Of a DNA stretch of 64,000 nucleotides, positions 1 through 10,513 are shown one piece after another. Source of the DNA: an uncultured Planctomycetaceae bacterium (GTDB lineage Bacteria; Planctomycetota; Planctomycetia; Planctomycetales; Planctomycetaceae); assembly GCA_913031625.1 (NCBI GenBank), contig CAJWGB010000002.1, positions 23,465 through 87,464 of the forward strand, in the 5' to 3' direction. A program made the translations under genes and the position numbers. Each line of letters begins with the position of its first letter. Position 1 is the stretch's first letter. The notes under the pieces are model-generated. The model ran no database searches. It worked only from the letters and a program-made list of their open reading frames with translations, and was not told the DNA's origin.

Positions 1-33
1 TCGGTGGGTGCTGCCTGATTGTTGGCGACGACT

Positions 34-666
34 TCAGTCTTTCGTGGACAATGGTTTTTCGTTCTTTGTTGAGCCCCCGAACGAGGCTCGGTAAGCATCT
101 CCCGCTGCTGTAATCGTCTTTCGCGGTCCTGTCAGCTTGAGGTAGAACACCTCACTGGATTTTATGTCGAGCAAAATGACGCCCAGCATTTGGTAGCCTT
201 TCACCGGCTTGGTTTTTCCGAGGACAGGAGGACCATCCGGCTTCTTATAGGTTCCGCTGACGTCAACGATGATGTAGTTGTTTTCGCCCGCTTTGCCCTG
301 CTGAACTGTGACCTCGCGACCTTCGTTTTGAAACTGCCCGACCCAGCGCTGGATATTGGCCTCGACCTGACCGCCGCCACCGCCGAAGTTAAAGATCGTC
401 AGTTCACCGTCGTCTGAATCGCCGTTCACTTTCGGCACTTTGATCGTTGCCAGTCGCATTCGGCTGGGATGATCAACTTTCTCCCAGGTCTTTGGAAACT
501 TCAGAGTCAGCTCTTTGACCTTCAGGTCTTTGGTTTCCACCTTCTTTGCAGGCTTGTCTTTCTGTTCAGCAGGTTTTTCAGTCTGCTTCTCGTCAGCCGC
601 TTTTTCGTCGGCACAGACCGTGGCAGACAGGACGGCGAGGATCAGCAGGGCAGAGAGAGACTTCAT
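34..666 (-). CDS. Secreted hypothetical protein with signal peptide and Lys/Glu-rich linker
   Basis: 210 aa ORF; N-terminus MKSLSALLILAVLSATVCADEK is a signal peptide; no family recognised. Confidence 0.75.
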   Translation of the reverse strand: MKSLSALLILAVLSATVCADEKAADEKQTEKPAEQKDKPAKKVETKDLKVKELTLKFPKTWEKVDHPSRMRLATIKVPKVNGDSDDGELTIFNFGGGGGQVEANIQRWVGQFQNEGREVTVQQGKAGENNYIIVDVSGTYKKPDGPPVLGKTKPVKGYQMLGVILLDIKSSEVFYLKLTGPRKTITAAGDAYRASFGGSTKNEKPLSTKD

Positions 667-863
667 CGATGACTCCGATGGAGATTGATTTCCGAAACAG
701 TCCGACTCCGGCGGCCGGTGTGCCAGCCATCATAACGCTGAGATTCTCCACTTGCCATTTGTCACCTCCCGCCTTGACCGATTCCATCCCAATTGGCCTG
801 CCTTGCCGGATTGAATGGAGGGTCGTAGGGTGATATCACGGTTTACTGCCACCGGGGGCTCTC

Positions 864-2405
864 ATGCATCTGATCGACCTGCTCACACTGTCTGCTTACC
901 TCGCCCTCATCGTCGGGCTTGGAATTCGATTCGGCCAGCACCAGTCGCGAGACGAGTTCTTTCTGGCCGGTCGATCGATGGGGTGGCTGGTGGTGGGACT
1001 CAGTGTGATGGCCACGCTGTTTTCATCAAACAGCTTTGTCTTTTATCCCTCCGCTGCGTTTTCTGACAGTCTCAGAATCGGCCTCGCACTGGTCGCGTTT
1101 GCGCTCATGACTCCAATCGTCATGTACGTCTTTATCCCGGTCTACGCACGGATCAATGTGGAAACCGCCTACGAGTATCTGGAACGAAGATTTCATGTTT
1201 CTGTCCGGCTCCTGGCCAGCGGGCTGTTTATTCTGTTGCGTATCGGCTGGATGGCCTCTGCGACGTACGCCGCATCCGTCGTTCTTGCACCGATGATCGG
1301 GTTGTCGCCAGCTGTTGTCATCATAGGTGTGGGGTGTGCAGCGATCGGTTACACGATGCTGGGGGGACTTCGCGCGGTGATGTGGACGGACGTCATTCAG
1401 TTCTTTGTTTTCGCGGCTACGATCATTGCGACCCTGTTTCTCGTATGTCGTGCAGCCGGGACCGGCCTGACGGAACTTTGGGACACCTATCAGGCTGATC
1501 ACGAATATGCCCTGGCAAATTGGGAGCCATCCATCACCCTCAAGTTTGGGTCATGGGCAATTCTGGTCGGGTTCTTTCTGGAAGGGCTGTCGGCGTTTGG
1601 GGTCGACCAGGTCGCCGTCCAGCGGTACCTGGCAGCGGACTCGGAACGTACTTCGCAACGTGGTGCACTCCTGAACCTCATTGCAATGTGGATCGTGATT
1701 CCGGGACTGCTGCTGATCGGCGTCGCCCTGTACGGCTGGTACAACAGTCACCCACAGGAAATGGCGTTGATCCCTGTTCCGGATAGTAAAGTTGACCTGC
1801 AGCAGGGAGATACGGTCAAGACGGTTGTGAGCCGAAACTCAATAGTTGCCGACCGCGCTCTGCCTGGATTTGTGGACACTCACTTTCCGCCTGGCCTGAA
1901 GGGATTGTTTCTGGCGGCACTGATGGCAGCCATCATGTCCAGTATCGATTCCGGCATTCACTCCGTGACGACAGCGCTCGTCGTTGATTTTCGCGACAGG
2001 CTTGTGCCAGCGTGGCGACCGCAGTCTGAGCGCAACGAAGTCATTATGATTCGATGGCTGATCGTAGTGATTGGTGCAGCGGCAGTTGGAATCGCCTGCC
2101 TGGTAGATCCGCAGAGTAGTGTGTTCGAGGTGAGTCGCCGGCTGACAGCTGCCTTTGGCGCGCCATTGCTGGCGATCTTTGTCCTTGCTCTGTTTTCGTC
2201 GCGCGCGACGTGGCAGTCGGTCACAGCGAGTGCACTGCTGTCCACAGGTTTGACACTGTACCTGATGTCTACGCAGAAAGACTGGGTCTCACTCTGGTAC
2301 TGGCCCATCGGATTCGGCAGTGCAATTGTTTTTGGATATCTGTTTAGCCTGCTGCAGAAGCCAGTGGACAGTGAGTACACTTTCATCCGGATCATGAAGA
2401 AATAG
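864..2405 (+). CDS. Sodium:solute symporter (SSS family) transporter
   Basis: 513 aa multi-TM protein; GRSMGWLVVGLSVMATLFSSNSF and 'AALMAAIMSSIDSGIHSVTTAL' are typical SSS motifs. Confidence 0.9.
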   Translation: MHLIDLLTLSAYLALIVGLGIRFGQHQSRDEFFLAGRSMGWLVVGLSVMATLFSSNSFVFYPSAAFSDSLRIGLALVAFALMTPIVMYVFIPVYARINVETAYEYLERRFHVSVRLLASGLFILLRIGWMASATYAASVVLAPMIGLSPAVVIIGVGCAAIGYTMLGGLRAVMWTDVIQFFVFAATIIATLFLVCRAAGTGLTELWDTYQADHEYALANWEPSITLKFGSWAILVGFFLEGLSAFGVDQVAVQRYLAADSERTSQRGALLNLIAMWIVIPGLLLIGVALYGWYNSHPQEMALIPVPDSKVDLQQGDTVKTVVSRNSIVADRALPGFVDTHFPPGLKGLFLAALMAAIMSSIDSGIHSVTTALVVDFRDRLVPAWRPQSERNEVIMIRWLIVVIGAAAVGIACLVDPQSSVFEVSRRLTAAFGAPLLAIFVLALFSSRATWQSVTASALLSTGLTLYLMSTQKDWVSLWYWPIGFGSAIVFGYLFSLLQKPVDSEYTFIRIMKK

Positions 2406-2465
2406 TGGACAGGCCGGGGGGACATCCGGCGAAGTCCACTCCAAAGCAAGCTGGAAACAGGAACC

Positions 2466-3011
2466 ATGTCACGCAGTGTGAGCCTTCTGAATCGTAAGCG
2501 TTCCCATCTCCTCATCGTGGACGTGCAGGAGAAACTGCTGCCCGTGATTTCAGGGAATGATCGGCTGGCTGAGACGATCACTTTTCTCAAACAGGCTGCC
2601 GCCCTGTTTAATGTCCCGGTTACGACGTCAGAACAATATCCACAGGGACTTGGGCCGACTGTCCAACAGCTGCAGCAGGCTGACCCGGTCTTTGAGAAGA
2701 CTCAGTTCAGTGCAGCGGATGGCTTTGTGAGTTATCGCCAGTCCGAGCGAGATCAGGTGGTTCTCTGCGGGATCGAGGCTCATATCTGCGTATTGCAGAC
2801 GGCATTTGATCTGTCAGCAAACGGGACTCGGGTTTTCGTCGTGGCCGATGGTGTTGGCAGCAGGAAGGACACCGATTACCAAACGGCACTGCAGCGTCTC
2901 CGTGATGGGGGTGTCACAGTCTGCACCGCAGAAAGTGTGGCGTTTGAGTGGTGTGAGTCTTCAGCGAATGCGCAGTTTCGCGAGTTGAGCAAACTGGTCC
3001 GTTCCCGCTGA
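2466..3011 (+). CDS. Isochorismatase-family hydrolase
   Basis: 181 aa; LLIVDVQEKLLPVI, 'VVLCGIEAHICVLQTAFDL' nucleophile-Cys region. Confidence 0.88.
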   Translation: MSRSVSLLNRKRSHLLIVDVQEKLLPVISGNDRLAETITFLKQAAALFNVPVTTSEQYPQGLGPTVQQLQQADPVFEKTQFSAADGFVSYRQSERDQVVLCGIEAHICVLQTAFDLSANGTRVFVVADGVGSRKDTDYQTALQRLRDGGVTVCTAESVAFEWCESSANAQFRELSKLVRSR

Positions 3012-3276
3012 GGCAGCCCCCCAATGTGCGATGAGTGATCGTTGGGCATCAGGTGCAATAAGGGAGTCTGAAAACCGTTTCGAGTTGCTTTTGAGGCACG
3101 GCTTCTGCTGCAGGTGTCCCGTTTATTCCCATTCTACTGTCTCATCATTGGCCGAATTGGGATCCCGCACGACATGAGATTGAGTCTCAGAAAGTGATCT
3201 GTTTCAATGGCTCAGCCGCGTAAGATTACTGCGGCAGTTACTCTCAAATATCACGGATTCTGGTACGGCTGACCTC

Positions 3277-4239
3277 ATGTTGTCCTCTTCGAACAGATAT
3301 CTACCGCTCATTGTATTGCTGCTCGCATTGACCGGATGCGAGTCCGATCCGGACTCCTCAGGCAGTGGAGGAGCTTCTAATGGAGTTTTTGATGTTGTTG
3401 CGACCACCGGTCACATAGCGGACGCCGTGCGAAATATTGCCGAGGGAACGAGCACAAAGGTCACGTTACTGTGCGGCCCCGGGGTTGACCCTCATTCTTA
3501 CGCCCCGACTGCGGCAGACGTTCGTTCCATGGCGAGTGCTGATGCCATTTTCTACAACGGGTTTCATCTGGAGGCACGGTTGCATAACGCTTTGCATCAC
3601 CAGTTTGAAGATAAGGCCTGGGCGATGGCAGACTCGTTTCCGACAGCCGCCCGACTGGACTGGGTCGAAGATGGGGAAGTTGACCCCGATGCGCCGTTTG
3701 ACCCCCATATCTGGAATCACCTGCCCGGATGGCAGACCTGTGTCATAGCCCTTGCCGAGGAGATGGCTCGACGAGATCCGGCTAATGGGGATCAGTACCG
3801 CGCCAATGGAGAGAAGTATGCTGAGCAGATCGGCCTTGCCCATGATTCCGCAAAGGCAAAATTCATGGACATTCCGAAAGAGAGCCGAGTACTCGTGAGC
3901 GCTCACGACGCATTCAACTACTTTGCCAAAGTCTATGAGTTTGAAACAGTGGCTGTTCTTGGCATCGGTAACGACGCGGAAGCCGACGTGAAAACGATGC
4001 AGACCGTAGCGACCACCATCTGCGACAGGAAAGTGCCCGTGATTTTCATCGAAAATATCACCAATCCCAAAGTGACTCAGGCGCTTCAGGAAGCGTGCCA
4101 GGCACGTGAGTGGAATGTGAAGATCGCTGAGCAACCACTGTACTCGGATGACCTCGGAAGTGAGCCACCTGCAAACACCTATCTTGGTGCATTTGAGTCC
4201 AACGTAGACCTGCTGACTGAGTCACTTACAAAGAAGTAA
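3277..4239 (+). CDS. Metal (Zn/Mn-type) ABC transporter substrate-binding lipoprotein, TroA/ZnuA family
   Basis: 320 aa; lipobox [38 protein letters not shown]; followed by ATPase and two permeases. Confidence 0.9.
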   Translation: MLSSSNRYLPLIVLLLALTGCESDPDSSGSGGASNGVFDVVATTGHIADAVRNIAEGTSTKVTLLCGPGVDPHSYAPTAADVRSMASADAIFYNGFHLEARLHNALHHQFEDKAWAMADSFPTAARLDWVEDGEVDPDAPFDPHIWNHLPGWQTCVIALAEEMARRDPANGDQYRANGEKYAEQIGLAHDSAKAKFMDIPKESRVLVSAHDAFNYFAKVYEFETVAVLGIGNDAEADVKTMQTVATTICDRKVPVIFIENITNPKVTQALQEACQAREWNVKIAEQPLYSDDLGSEPPANTYLGAFESNVDLLTESLTKK

Positions 4240-4276
4240 GCGGCTGCCGTCAGAATCGTGCACTCTGAGTATCGTC

Positions 4277-5026
4277 ATGTCGTTTGCCATTCGCACACAG
4301 CAGTTAACTGTTTCATACGGTGGAGAGCCTGCGCTGTGGAATGTTGATCTTGAGATTCCCGAACTGAGCATGACGGGAATTCTGGGGCCAAACGGAGCGG
4401 GCAAGAGCACACTTCTGAAGGCTATTCTGGGCGTGATTCCGCGATTGAGTGGATCAGTGGACGTTGCCGGCACTCAGAATACTCCCGTGGCCTATGTTCC
4501 GCAGCGAACAACAGTGGACTGGGATTTTCCCACGACAGTGCTCGACCTTGTGATGATGGGAACGTACGGTCGCCTCCGATGGTTTCAACGTCCAGGCAGG
4601 CAGGAACGCGAAGATGCGATGGCAGCTCTGGAGCAGGTCCGGATGACCGAGTTTGCTGACCGGCAGATTGGCGAACTCTCCGGTGGGCAGCAACAGCGAA
4701 TCTTTCTTGCTCGGGCATTCGTTCAGCAGGCATCGATCTACCTGTTGGATGAACCGTTTGCGGGTGTCGACGCGAAGACGGAAACGCTGATCATCGAAAT
4801 CCTGCGACAGTTGCGAGAAACCGGTAACACGATCGTGTTCGTGCATCACGACCTGACAACCGTCAGAAGTTACTTCGATCACGTTGTCCTGCTGAACCGA
4901 CGCCTGATCGAGACAGGTCCCGTGGGTGATGTGTTCACGGAAGAAAACATTCAGCAGACATATGGGGTCATGAGCCATTCTCTGCTCGAAAAAAAACTGA
5001 CCGACGGGCAGGGGTGCGATGCCTGA
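4277..5026 (+). CDS. Metal ABC transporter ATP-binding protein
   Basis: Walker [10 protein letters not shown], signature LSGGQQQR, Walker B IYLLDEP. Confidence 0.93.
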   Translation: MSFAIRTQQLTVSYGGEPALWNVDLEIPELSMTGILGPNGAGKSTLLKAILGVIPRLSGSVDVAGTQNTPVAYVPQRTTVDWDFPTTVLDLVMMGTYGRLRWFQRPGRQEREDAMAALEQVRMTEFADRQIGELSGGQQQRIFLARAFVQQASIYLLDEPFAGVDAKTETLIIEILRQLRETGNTIVFVHHDLTTVRSYFDHVVLLNRRLIETGPVGDVFTEENIQQTYGVMSHSLLEKKLTDGQGCDA

Positions 5027-5906
5027 CGGATTACTGAGTGACTACACGGTTCGCACGGTTGTGTCTGGCAGCGCAATGATTGGAGCTGTCAGTGGATCGC
5101 TGGGGTGTTTTGCCTATCTGCGTCGGCAGAGTCTTGTGGGCGATGTGGTTTCTCATGCGTCACTTCCTGGGATCGTCATTGCATTCTGGATTGCTCAGGC
5201 GACCGTACATCAGAGTAGCAGTCTTTCGATGTGGGTGCTGATGCCCGGTGCGATCTGCGCCGGCCTTGCGGCCCTGCTGCTGACGCGATTGATTACTCAA
5301 CGAACCCATATCAAGCCGGACGCTGGACTGGGCGTCATGCTGGCCATCTTTTTTGGGAGCGGGATGATGCTGCTGAGATGGCTGCAGCGCGCAAACCCAC
5401 CATTGACTGGAAGTTCCGGGCTGGACGACTATCTGTTTGGTATGGCGGCTGCCATGACTACATCCGACCTGGCCATGATTGGAACTCTTGGCACGCTGGC
5501 CGTTTTGACAATGGTTCTGTCGTGGAATCGTCTCAAAGTCTTTGCCTTCGACGCAGAGTACTCTGCCTGTCTTGGTATGCCTGTCGCACGAATCGAGATT
5601 CTGTTGCTCACTCTGCTTGTGATTGGAATCGTAATTGGCCTGCAGGTGGTGGGTGTCGTGCTTATGATTTCCCTGCTCGTCACTCCCGCTGCTGCTGCAA
5701 GGCAGTGGACTCAGCACCTGGGGCCAATGGTCTGCCTGGCTGCTCTGACGGGAGCAATCTGTTCGGCGGCCGGAGCGGTCATCAGTGCGCTTACCAGTCT
5801 GCCAACCGGGCCCGTGATTGTGGTGTTGTTGACCAGCGTGTTTCTGTTGTCACTGGTACTGGCACCAGGGCGTGGGTTGTTGTTTCGGAGGCGGTCCCAT
5901 GTATGA
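5019..5906 (+). CDS. Metal ABC transporter permease (ABC-3 family)
   Basis: 295 aa; [16 protein letters not shown]; multi-TM; 8-nt overlap with ATPase gene. Confidence 0.9.
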   Translation: MPDGLLSDYTVRTVVSGSAMIGAVSGSLGCFAYLRRQSLVGDVVSHASLPGIVIAFWIAQATVHQSSSLSMWVLMPGAICAGLAALLLTRLITQRTHIKPDAGLGVMLAIFFGSGMMLLRWLQRANPPLTGSSGLDDYLFGMAAAMTTSDLAMIGTLGTLAVLTMVLSWNRLKVFAFDAEYSACLGMPVARIEILLLTLLVIGIVIGLQVVGVVLMISLLVTPAAAARQWTQHLGPMVCLAALTGAICSAAGAVISALTSLPTGPVIVVLLTSVFLLSLVLAPGRGLLFRRRSHV

Positions 5907-6972
5907 CACATGGACACTGTTGATCGCCACTGTCACGTCGGTCGTCTGCGCTATCTGTGGGTGTCTGTTGCTGGTCAATCGACGAGCGATGGTAAGTGAG
6001 GGGCTCAGCCACGCGGTGCTGCCTGGACTGGTGATCGCATTTATCTTTGTGCGTGATATTACGTCGCCATGGCTGATTGTTTCAGCAGCAGTCAGTGGCA
6101 TGGTGATGGTGTGGCTGACTCAGGCGTTGCAGAAAACGGGGCTTGTCGAACCCGATGCCGGGCTGGGGATCGTGTTTGCCGGAATGTTCAGCGTTGGCAT
6201 TCTGTTGGTGAGTCTCGAGCTGGAAAACGTGCATTTTCATGCTGACTGCATTATCGATGGCGACATGACGATGGCGCCTCTGAATATGCTCGAAATCGGT
6301 GGCCGCAGTTTCGGACCCAAAGCGCTGGTGGTGATGTCATTGATGCTGGTGCTTACACTTTCATTCGTTGCGATCTGCTGGAAGGAGCTGAAGCTCATGC
6401 TCTTTGATCCGCTGCTGGCAGATCAGTTTCGCTTGCGTCCCGGACTTATTCAGTTTGTTACGTTGACTCTGATTTCACTGACTACCGTGTCGGCGTTTAA
6501 CGTGGCAGGATCAATTCTGATCGTTGCCTTGATGGTTGCTCCTCCGGCGGCCGCTTTGCTGCTGACCAATCGGCTGGGACTTCTGCTTGTGGTCTCCAGT
6601 ATCATCGCAGTATTCAGCTCATTCTGCGGGACATGGCTTGCTCAACAGATTGACGTTGCTCCCAATGGTCCGATGGCAGCGTTTGCTGGCTTTGTGTTTC
6701 TGGCTGTGTTGCTGTTTGCGCCTCGCCGAGGCCTGCTTGCCGGGATGATTGAGTCTCGCCGGCAACAGGGACAGATCAGGGATCAACTGGTTCTTGAATG
6801 CATCACAGGAGCGGGCGAGGTTTCGGAGCCTGACCTTGCAACGATGCTTCGCTGGACGGCCTCTGACCTGAATCGCGTTCTGCAGCGGCTGGCGCAGGGA
6901 GGCAGTATCCGGCAGGAGAGTGACAGCACGTGGACGGTATCTGAACGGAGCCGCAACGAGAGCGGTCATTAG
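5899..6972 (+). CDS. Metal ABC transporter permease (ABC-3 family) with C-terminal winged-helix-like extension
   Basis: GLSHAVLPGLVIAF motif; C-terminal cytosolic LVLECITGAGEVSEPDLATMLRWTASDLNRVLQRLAQGGSIRQES; start MYDTWT preferred over the ORF start at 5872. Confidence 0.88.
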   Translation: MYDTWTLLIATVTSVVCAICGCLLLVNRRAMVSEGLSHAVLPGLVIAFIFVRDITSPWLIVSAAVSGMVMVWLTQALQKTGLVEPDAGLGIVFAGMFSVGILLVSLELENVHFHADCIIDGDMTMAPLNMLEIGGRSFGPKALVVMSLMLVLTLSFVAICWKELKLMLFDPLLADQFRLRPGLIQFVTLTLISLTTVSAFNVAGSILIVALMVAPPAAALLLTNRLGLLLVVSSIIAVFSSFCGTWLAQQIDVAPNGPMAAFAGFVFLAVLLFAPRRGLLAGMIESRRQQGQIRDQLVLECITGAGEVSEPDLATMLRWTASDLNRVLQRLAQGGSIRQESDSTWTVSERSRNESGH

Positions 6973-7110
6973 TTGATGAATGCACCCTCTCCAATGAAAT
7001 GAGGGAGGATCGCAGTGAATTGGCTTTCAGCAGAATCTTAACGGGACGGGCAGTGGCCGCAGGTTTAAGTTCATTGGTTCTGCTGTGGCGGCAGCCCTCT
7101 GAGAGACACC

Positions 7111-8673
7111 TCACGGCTTCTCCGCGGAAAGCTCCTTTGCCTTTCGAGCGAGATCGACAAACTCCGCCCGAAAGCCGCCCTGATCTTCTACCGTGCCTGC
7201 GCTGGCGAGCTTAATCACTGAGTCCCAGTTCGCTTGTCCCGCGTGTTCGGACTCACGCAACAGCATCCCGAATGTTGCGACGGCCGATGCAAATGTCATG
7301 TCTGAGTCTGCCATCGGAGGCTGTGCCTGAAGATTGCCTGTCAGAAACGTGGAGAACTCCATCGCTTTCTCTGCTGCGGGCTGCTTGTACCGCAATCGCA
7401 CCACCAGCATTTTTTCGGGGTCGACCGAGTCTCTGGGAGTCACCTCAACGAATTCACTGTCAATGTTCGGTGCAGTGCGATCCTCTGAGCCGACTGGCAC
7501 CAGTTCATACAGTGCTGTCACGCGGTGGCCAGCGCCGATCTCTCCTGCATCCTTCCTGTCATCCCTGAAGTCCTGATTGGCCATCACGCGGTTCTCGTAC
7601 CCAATGAGGCGGTACGATTGCACCTGAGCCGGATTGAAATCGACCTGGATCTTCACGTCTTTGGCAATCGTGATCAGTGTGCCACCCAACTGGTCGACCA
7701 GCGCACGGCGAGCTTCCAGTTTGGAATCGATATAGGCATAGTTGCCATTCCCTTTGTCGGCCAGTTGTTCCATCGTCGAGTCTTTCAGGTTGCCCGTTCC
7801 AAAACCGAAGACGCTCAGGAATGTGCCTTCCTGTGCCTTCTCCTGAATCAGGTCGACCAATTCGCTGCGGTTTGTGGTGCCCACATTGAAGTCACCGTCA
7901 GTGCAGAGAATGACGCGATTTGTGCCGCCGGCAATAAAGTTCTCCAGTGCGATCTGATACGCCAGCTTGATCCCTTCTCCACCATTGGTGGATCCGCCGG
8001 CCTGCAGGTTGTCGAGCGCGTTCATGATGACGGCCTTTTGGTCGGCCGATGTCGAATTCAGGACTCTGCCTGACGCACCTGCATAAACGACGATCGCGAT
8101 TCGGTCGTTTTCTGTGAGCTGCTCGACAAGCATTTTCATGGCGGACTTCACCAGAGGCAGCTTATTCGGGACGCTCATTGATCCGGAAACATCAAGCAGA
8201 AAGACCAGATTACTGGCGGGGCGATCGTCCATCTGTATCTGTTTGCCCTGCAGGGCAATCCGCAGCAGTCTGTTTTCCTGATTCCATGGGCACGGAGCGA
8301 CGATTGTGGACACCGAAAATGGGTGATCATCCGAGGGCTGTGGATAGTCGTATTCAAAGTAATTGACCAGCTCTTCAATCCGAACTGCTCCCTTGGGAGG
8401 CAGCTGTCCGTCCGTCAGCATTCGACGCACGTTGCTGTATGACGCAGTGTCCACGTCGACAGCAAATGTGGATAAGGGTTGAGTCATTGCGTCGACGAAG
8501 TCGTTTTCTTCGATGTCGTCATACTCTTCCGTGTTGAACTGTGCTTCGGGTTGCTGCCATGCGTTGAGTCGTGTCGATTGAAACGCGCTCGAGTCTGTGC
8601 TTCCGCACCCGCAAAGAAAGAGTGCAATGGTCGCAAAGCCAATTACAGAGCAAATTCTGATTATCGTTTCAAT
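7111..8673 (-). CDS. VWA-domain lipoprotein (YfbK-like, von Willebrand factor type A); N-terminus extends upstream of the first in-frame ATG
   Basis: FLLDVSGSMS MIDAS motif, C-terminal DUF3520-like region; in-frame upstream codons read IETIIRICSVIGFATIALFLCGCGSTDSS (lipoprotein signal) with no ATG/GTG/TTG. Confidence 0.8.
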   Translation of the reverse strand: METIIRICSVIGFATIALFLCGCGSTDSSAFQSTRLNAWQQPEAQFNTEEYDDIEENDFVDAMTQPLSTFAVDVDTASYSNVRRMLTDGQLPPKGAVRIEELVNYFEYDYPQPSDDHPFSVSTIVAPCPWNQENRLLRIALQGKQIQMDDRPASNLVFLLDVSGSMSVPNKLPLVKSAMKMLVEQLTENDRIAIVVYAGASGRVLNSTSADQKAVIMNALDNLQAGGSTNGGEGIKLAYQIALENFIAGGTNRVILCTDGDFNVGTTNRSELVDLIQEKAQEGTFLSVFGFGTGNLKDSTMEQLADKGNGNYAYIDSKLEARRALVDQLGGTLITIAKDVKIQVDFNPAQVQSYRLIGYENRVMANQDFRDDRKDAGEIGAGHRVTALYELVPVGSEDRTAPNIDSEFVEVTPRDSVDPEKMLVVRLRYKQPAAEKAMEFSTFLTGNLQAQPPMADSDMTFASAVATFGMLLRESEHAGQANWDSVIKLASAGTVEDQGGFRAEFVDLARKAKELSAEKP

Positions 8674-9024
8674 TCCTCATTTGATTTGCTGAGGTTCGTT
8701 GTCAGGAAAGATCAAGCTGAACCTGTCGACTGTTAAGTGGCACATGCCGCAATTGGTTCATGGAAATGAAAATTTGCAGCAGTGATTTTATCAGAGCCGC
8801 AGAAATCGCAGAATACGGGAATGCCAGCCTGGAGTGGGTTGGTCCGGCCGACGTTGCTGGCCGAGTCTCTCCAGTTTCTGGTTGCTTACCTGTATCCGCC
8901 CGGGGGAATCAGGAACAGCTAAACCATGAACGCATAGAATGAGTGCATAGAAAAAGGGGACCGGATGGGTCCCCTTGATTCACAAGCCGTGGTGGCTGTA
9001 AGCCACCACGCTCTCAAGTGATTC

Positions 9025-9414
9025 TTAGTTGCCTGCAGGAGCTTCGACCGGGGGAGTACGAACGCGTTTGCGGACATCGACTTCGACGACACCAAAGTTT
9101 CGCTCATGCATCTGCAGCGCCTGGAACAGGGCTCCGTAGAGTCGCTTGGCAGTGAAGTGATTCAGAATGATGCGCTGATTCACTTTGACTTCAACTTTGC
9201 CCGTGGCGTAGGGAGTTGGATTCAGACCCAGGTCCAGAATCAACTCTTCAGGTGTACTGGAGACACGGCAGAAGTTTGCGTAGCCCGCGTGCGCTTCAAC
9301 ATCGTCTACCACGAGTTCCTGCTGAGGTGCTGCAGGGGCATCCGCGGGTGGGGCAGCTTCAGTTGCTTCTGTTTCGTTGTTTTCTTCTTCGCTCACTTTG
9401 TTCTCCTGTGTCAA
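9025..9414 (-). CDS. DUF3467-family protein
   Basis: 129 aa; YANFCRVSSTPEELILDLGLNPTPYATGKVEVKVNQRIILNHFTAKRLYGAL. Confidence 0.75.
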   Translation of the reverse strand: MTQENKVSEEENNETEATEAAPPADAPAAPQQELVVDDVEAHAGYANFCRVSSTPEELILDLGLNPTPYATGKVEVKVNQRIILNHFTAKRLYGALFQALQMHERNFGVVEVDVRKRVRTPPVEAPAGN

Positions 9415-10112
9415 TATTCGGGGGGCGTCGAGACAGCCGACTACCTCTGTTGATACTTACTACTCAGACGCCCAGAGCCGAAACTTATAACAGTGACATT
9501 CCTTCGAAACAACGACCTCCAGGCACCGAATCACCGTCCGCTTAAGACACAGTGAGTCGTAGCGGGAGATCAGGGAATGCAGGGAAAATGGGCATGTTTC
9601 ACAGACGCAACATTCGGTTGGTCAGGGGCTTTGAGACGCGGTGTCCGTCGGTCGTTGAGACGTCCTCTGCTGTCTCTCACGAAGTCCGTTTTGGGATTTC
9701 ACGGTTAAGCGGCAGTGTTGTTGGGTTTCTGCAGCCTGCCTCTTTGAAGTCGAGCTGCTGGGTGTCTTGTTCCGGGTTCAACAGAGGCCAGCTACAGTCC
9801 GGTGTTCGTGCTCACACCTCATCACCGTCGACTGACAGATCCGGCTATTAATCTGCGTCGTACGCTTCCTGCTCGAACGAGTTGTCCTGAGCGAACCGCT
9901 GTTCCCGTAACGCTGCAATGCATCCTGCGATTACACAGGCAGGCAGAAAGGGTGGCCTTCAGACGTTTCCAGACGACGTCCAAATGCGATTCGCCAGTGC
10001 TCCGGGGCGTTACGCGCAGGCAACCACTACTTTGCGCGATCGGCACATGTGACGCTGCGGTACCGTGTAGCGGCCTTCGCCAGAAGTCTCTTCGTTGAGG
10101 GTCGGATTGACT

Positions 10113-10439
10113 CTAGTCGCTGTTCGACGTTGACTTCTTAGCATTCGTGGATTCTGACTTAGTGGACGAAGACGAATCAGACTTGGTTTTGGACGACTCA
10201 GACTTACTGGATTCCTGCGCCTTCCTGTCTGCGCTGGCACCTTCTTTATACGACTCGCTGCGGTAGTCAGTCTGATAGAAGCCGGAACCCTTAAAGATGA
10301 TTCCACCGCCGGAACTGATCAGCCGCTCGGCTTTCATCTTGCCGCACCTGGGGCACTTCCGAAGCGGCTTCGCGGAGATTGCCTGATAGGCTTCCCACTC
10401 ATGGTCACAGTTGCTGCACAGATATTCGTACGTTGGCAT
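10113..10439 (-). CDS. FmdB-family zinc-ribbon protein with Ser/Lys-rich tail
   Basis: MPTYEYLCSNCDHEWEAYQAISAKPLRKCPRCGK...ERLISSGGGIIFKGSGFYQTDYR. Confidence 0.92.
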   Translation of the reverse strand: MPTYEYLCSNCDHEWEAYQAISAKPLRKCPRCGKMKAERLISSGGGIIFKGSGFYQTDYRSESYKEGASADRKAQESSKSESSKTKSDSSSSTKSESTNAKKSTSNSD

Positions 10440-10513
10440 CGTCTGCCCTGAAAAGAAACCTGGTCCACCGTCGCGAGGCTGCGACTGGTTTCGCTGAAAA
10501 GTGCGTCACTCAA

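Noticed and set aside
3466-4134. 222-aa minus-strand ORF antisense to the metal-binding lipoprotein gene
   Set aside because: Shadow ORF of a well-supported gene.
9552-9851. 99-aa plus-strand ORF in intergenic region
   Set aside because: Low-complexity Ser/Arg-rich translation typical of non-coding GC-rich DNA.
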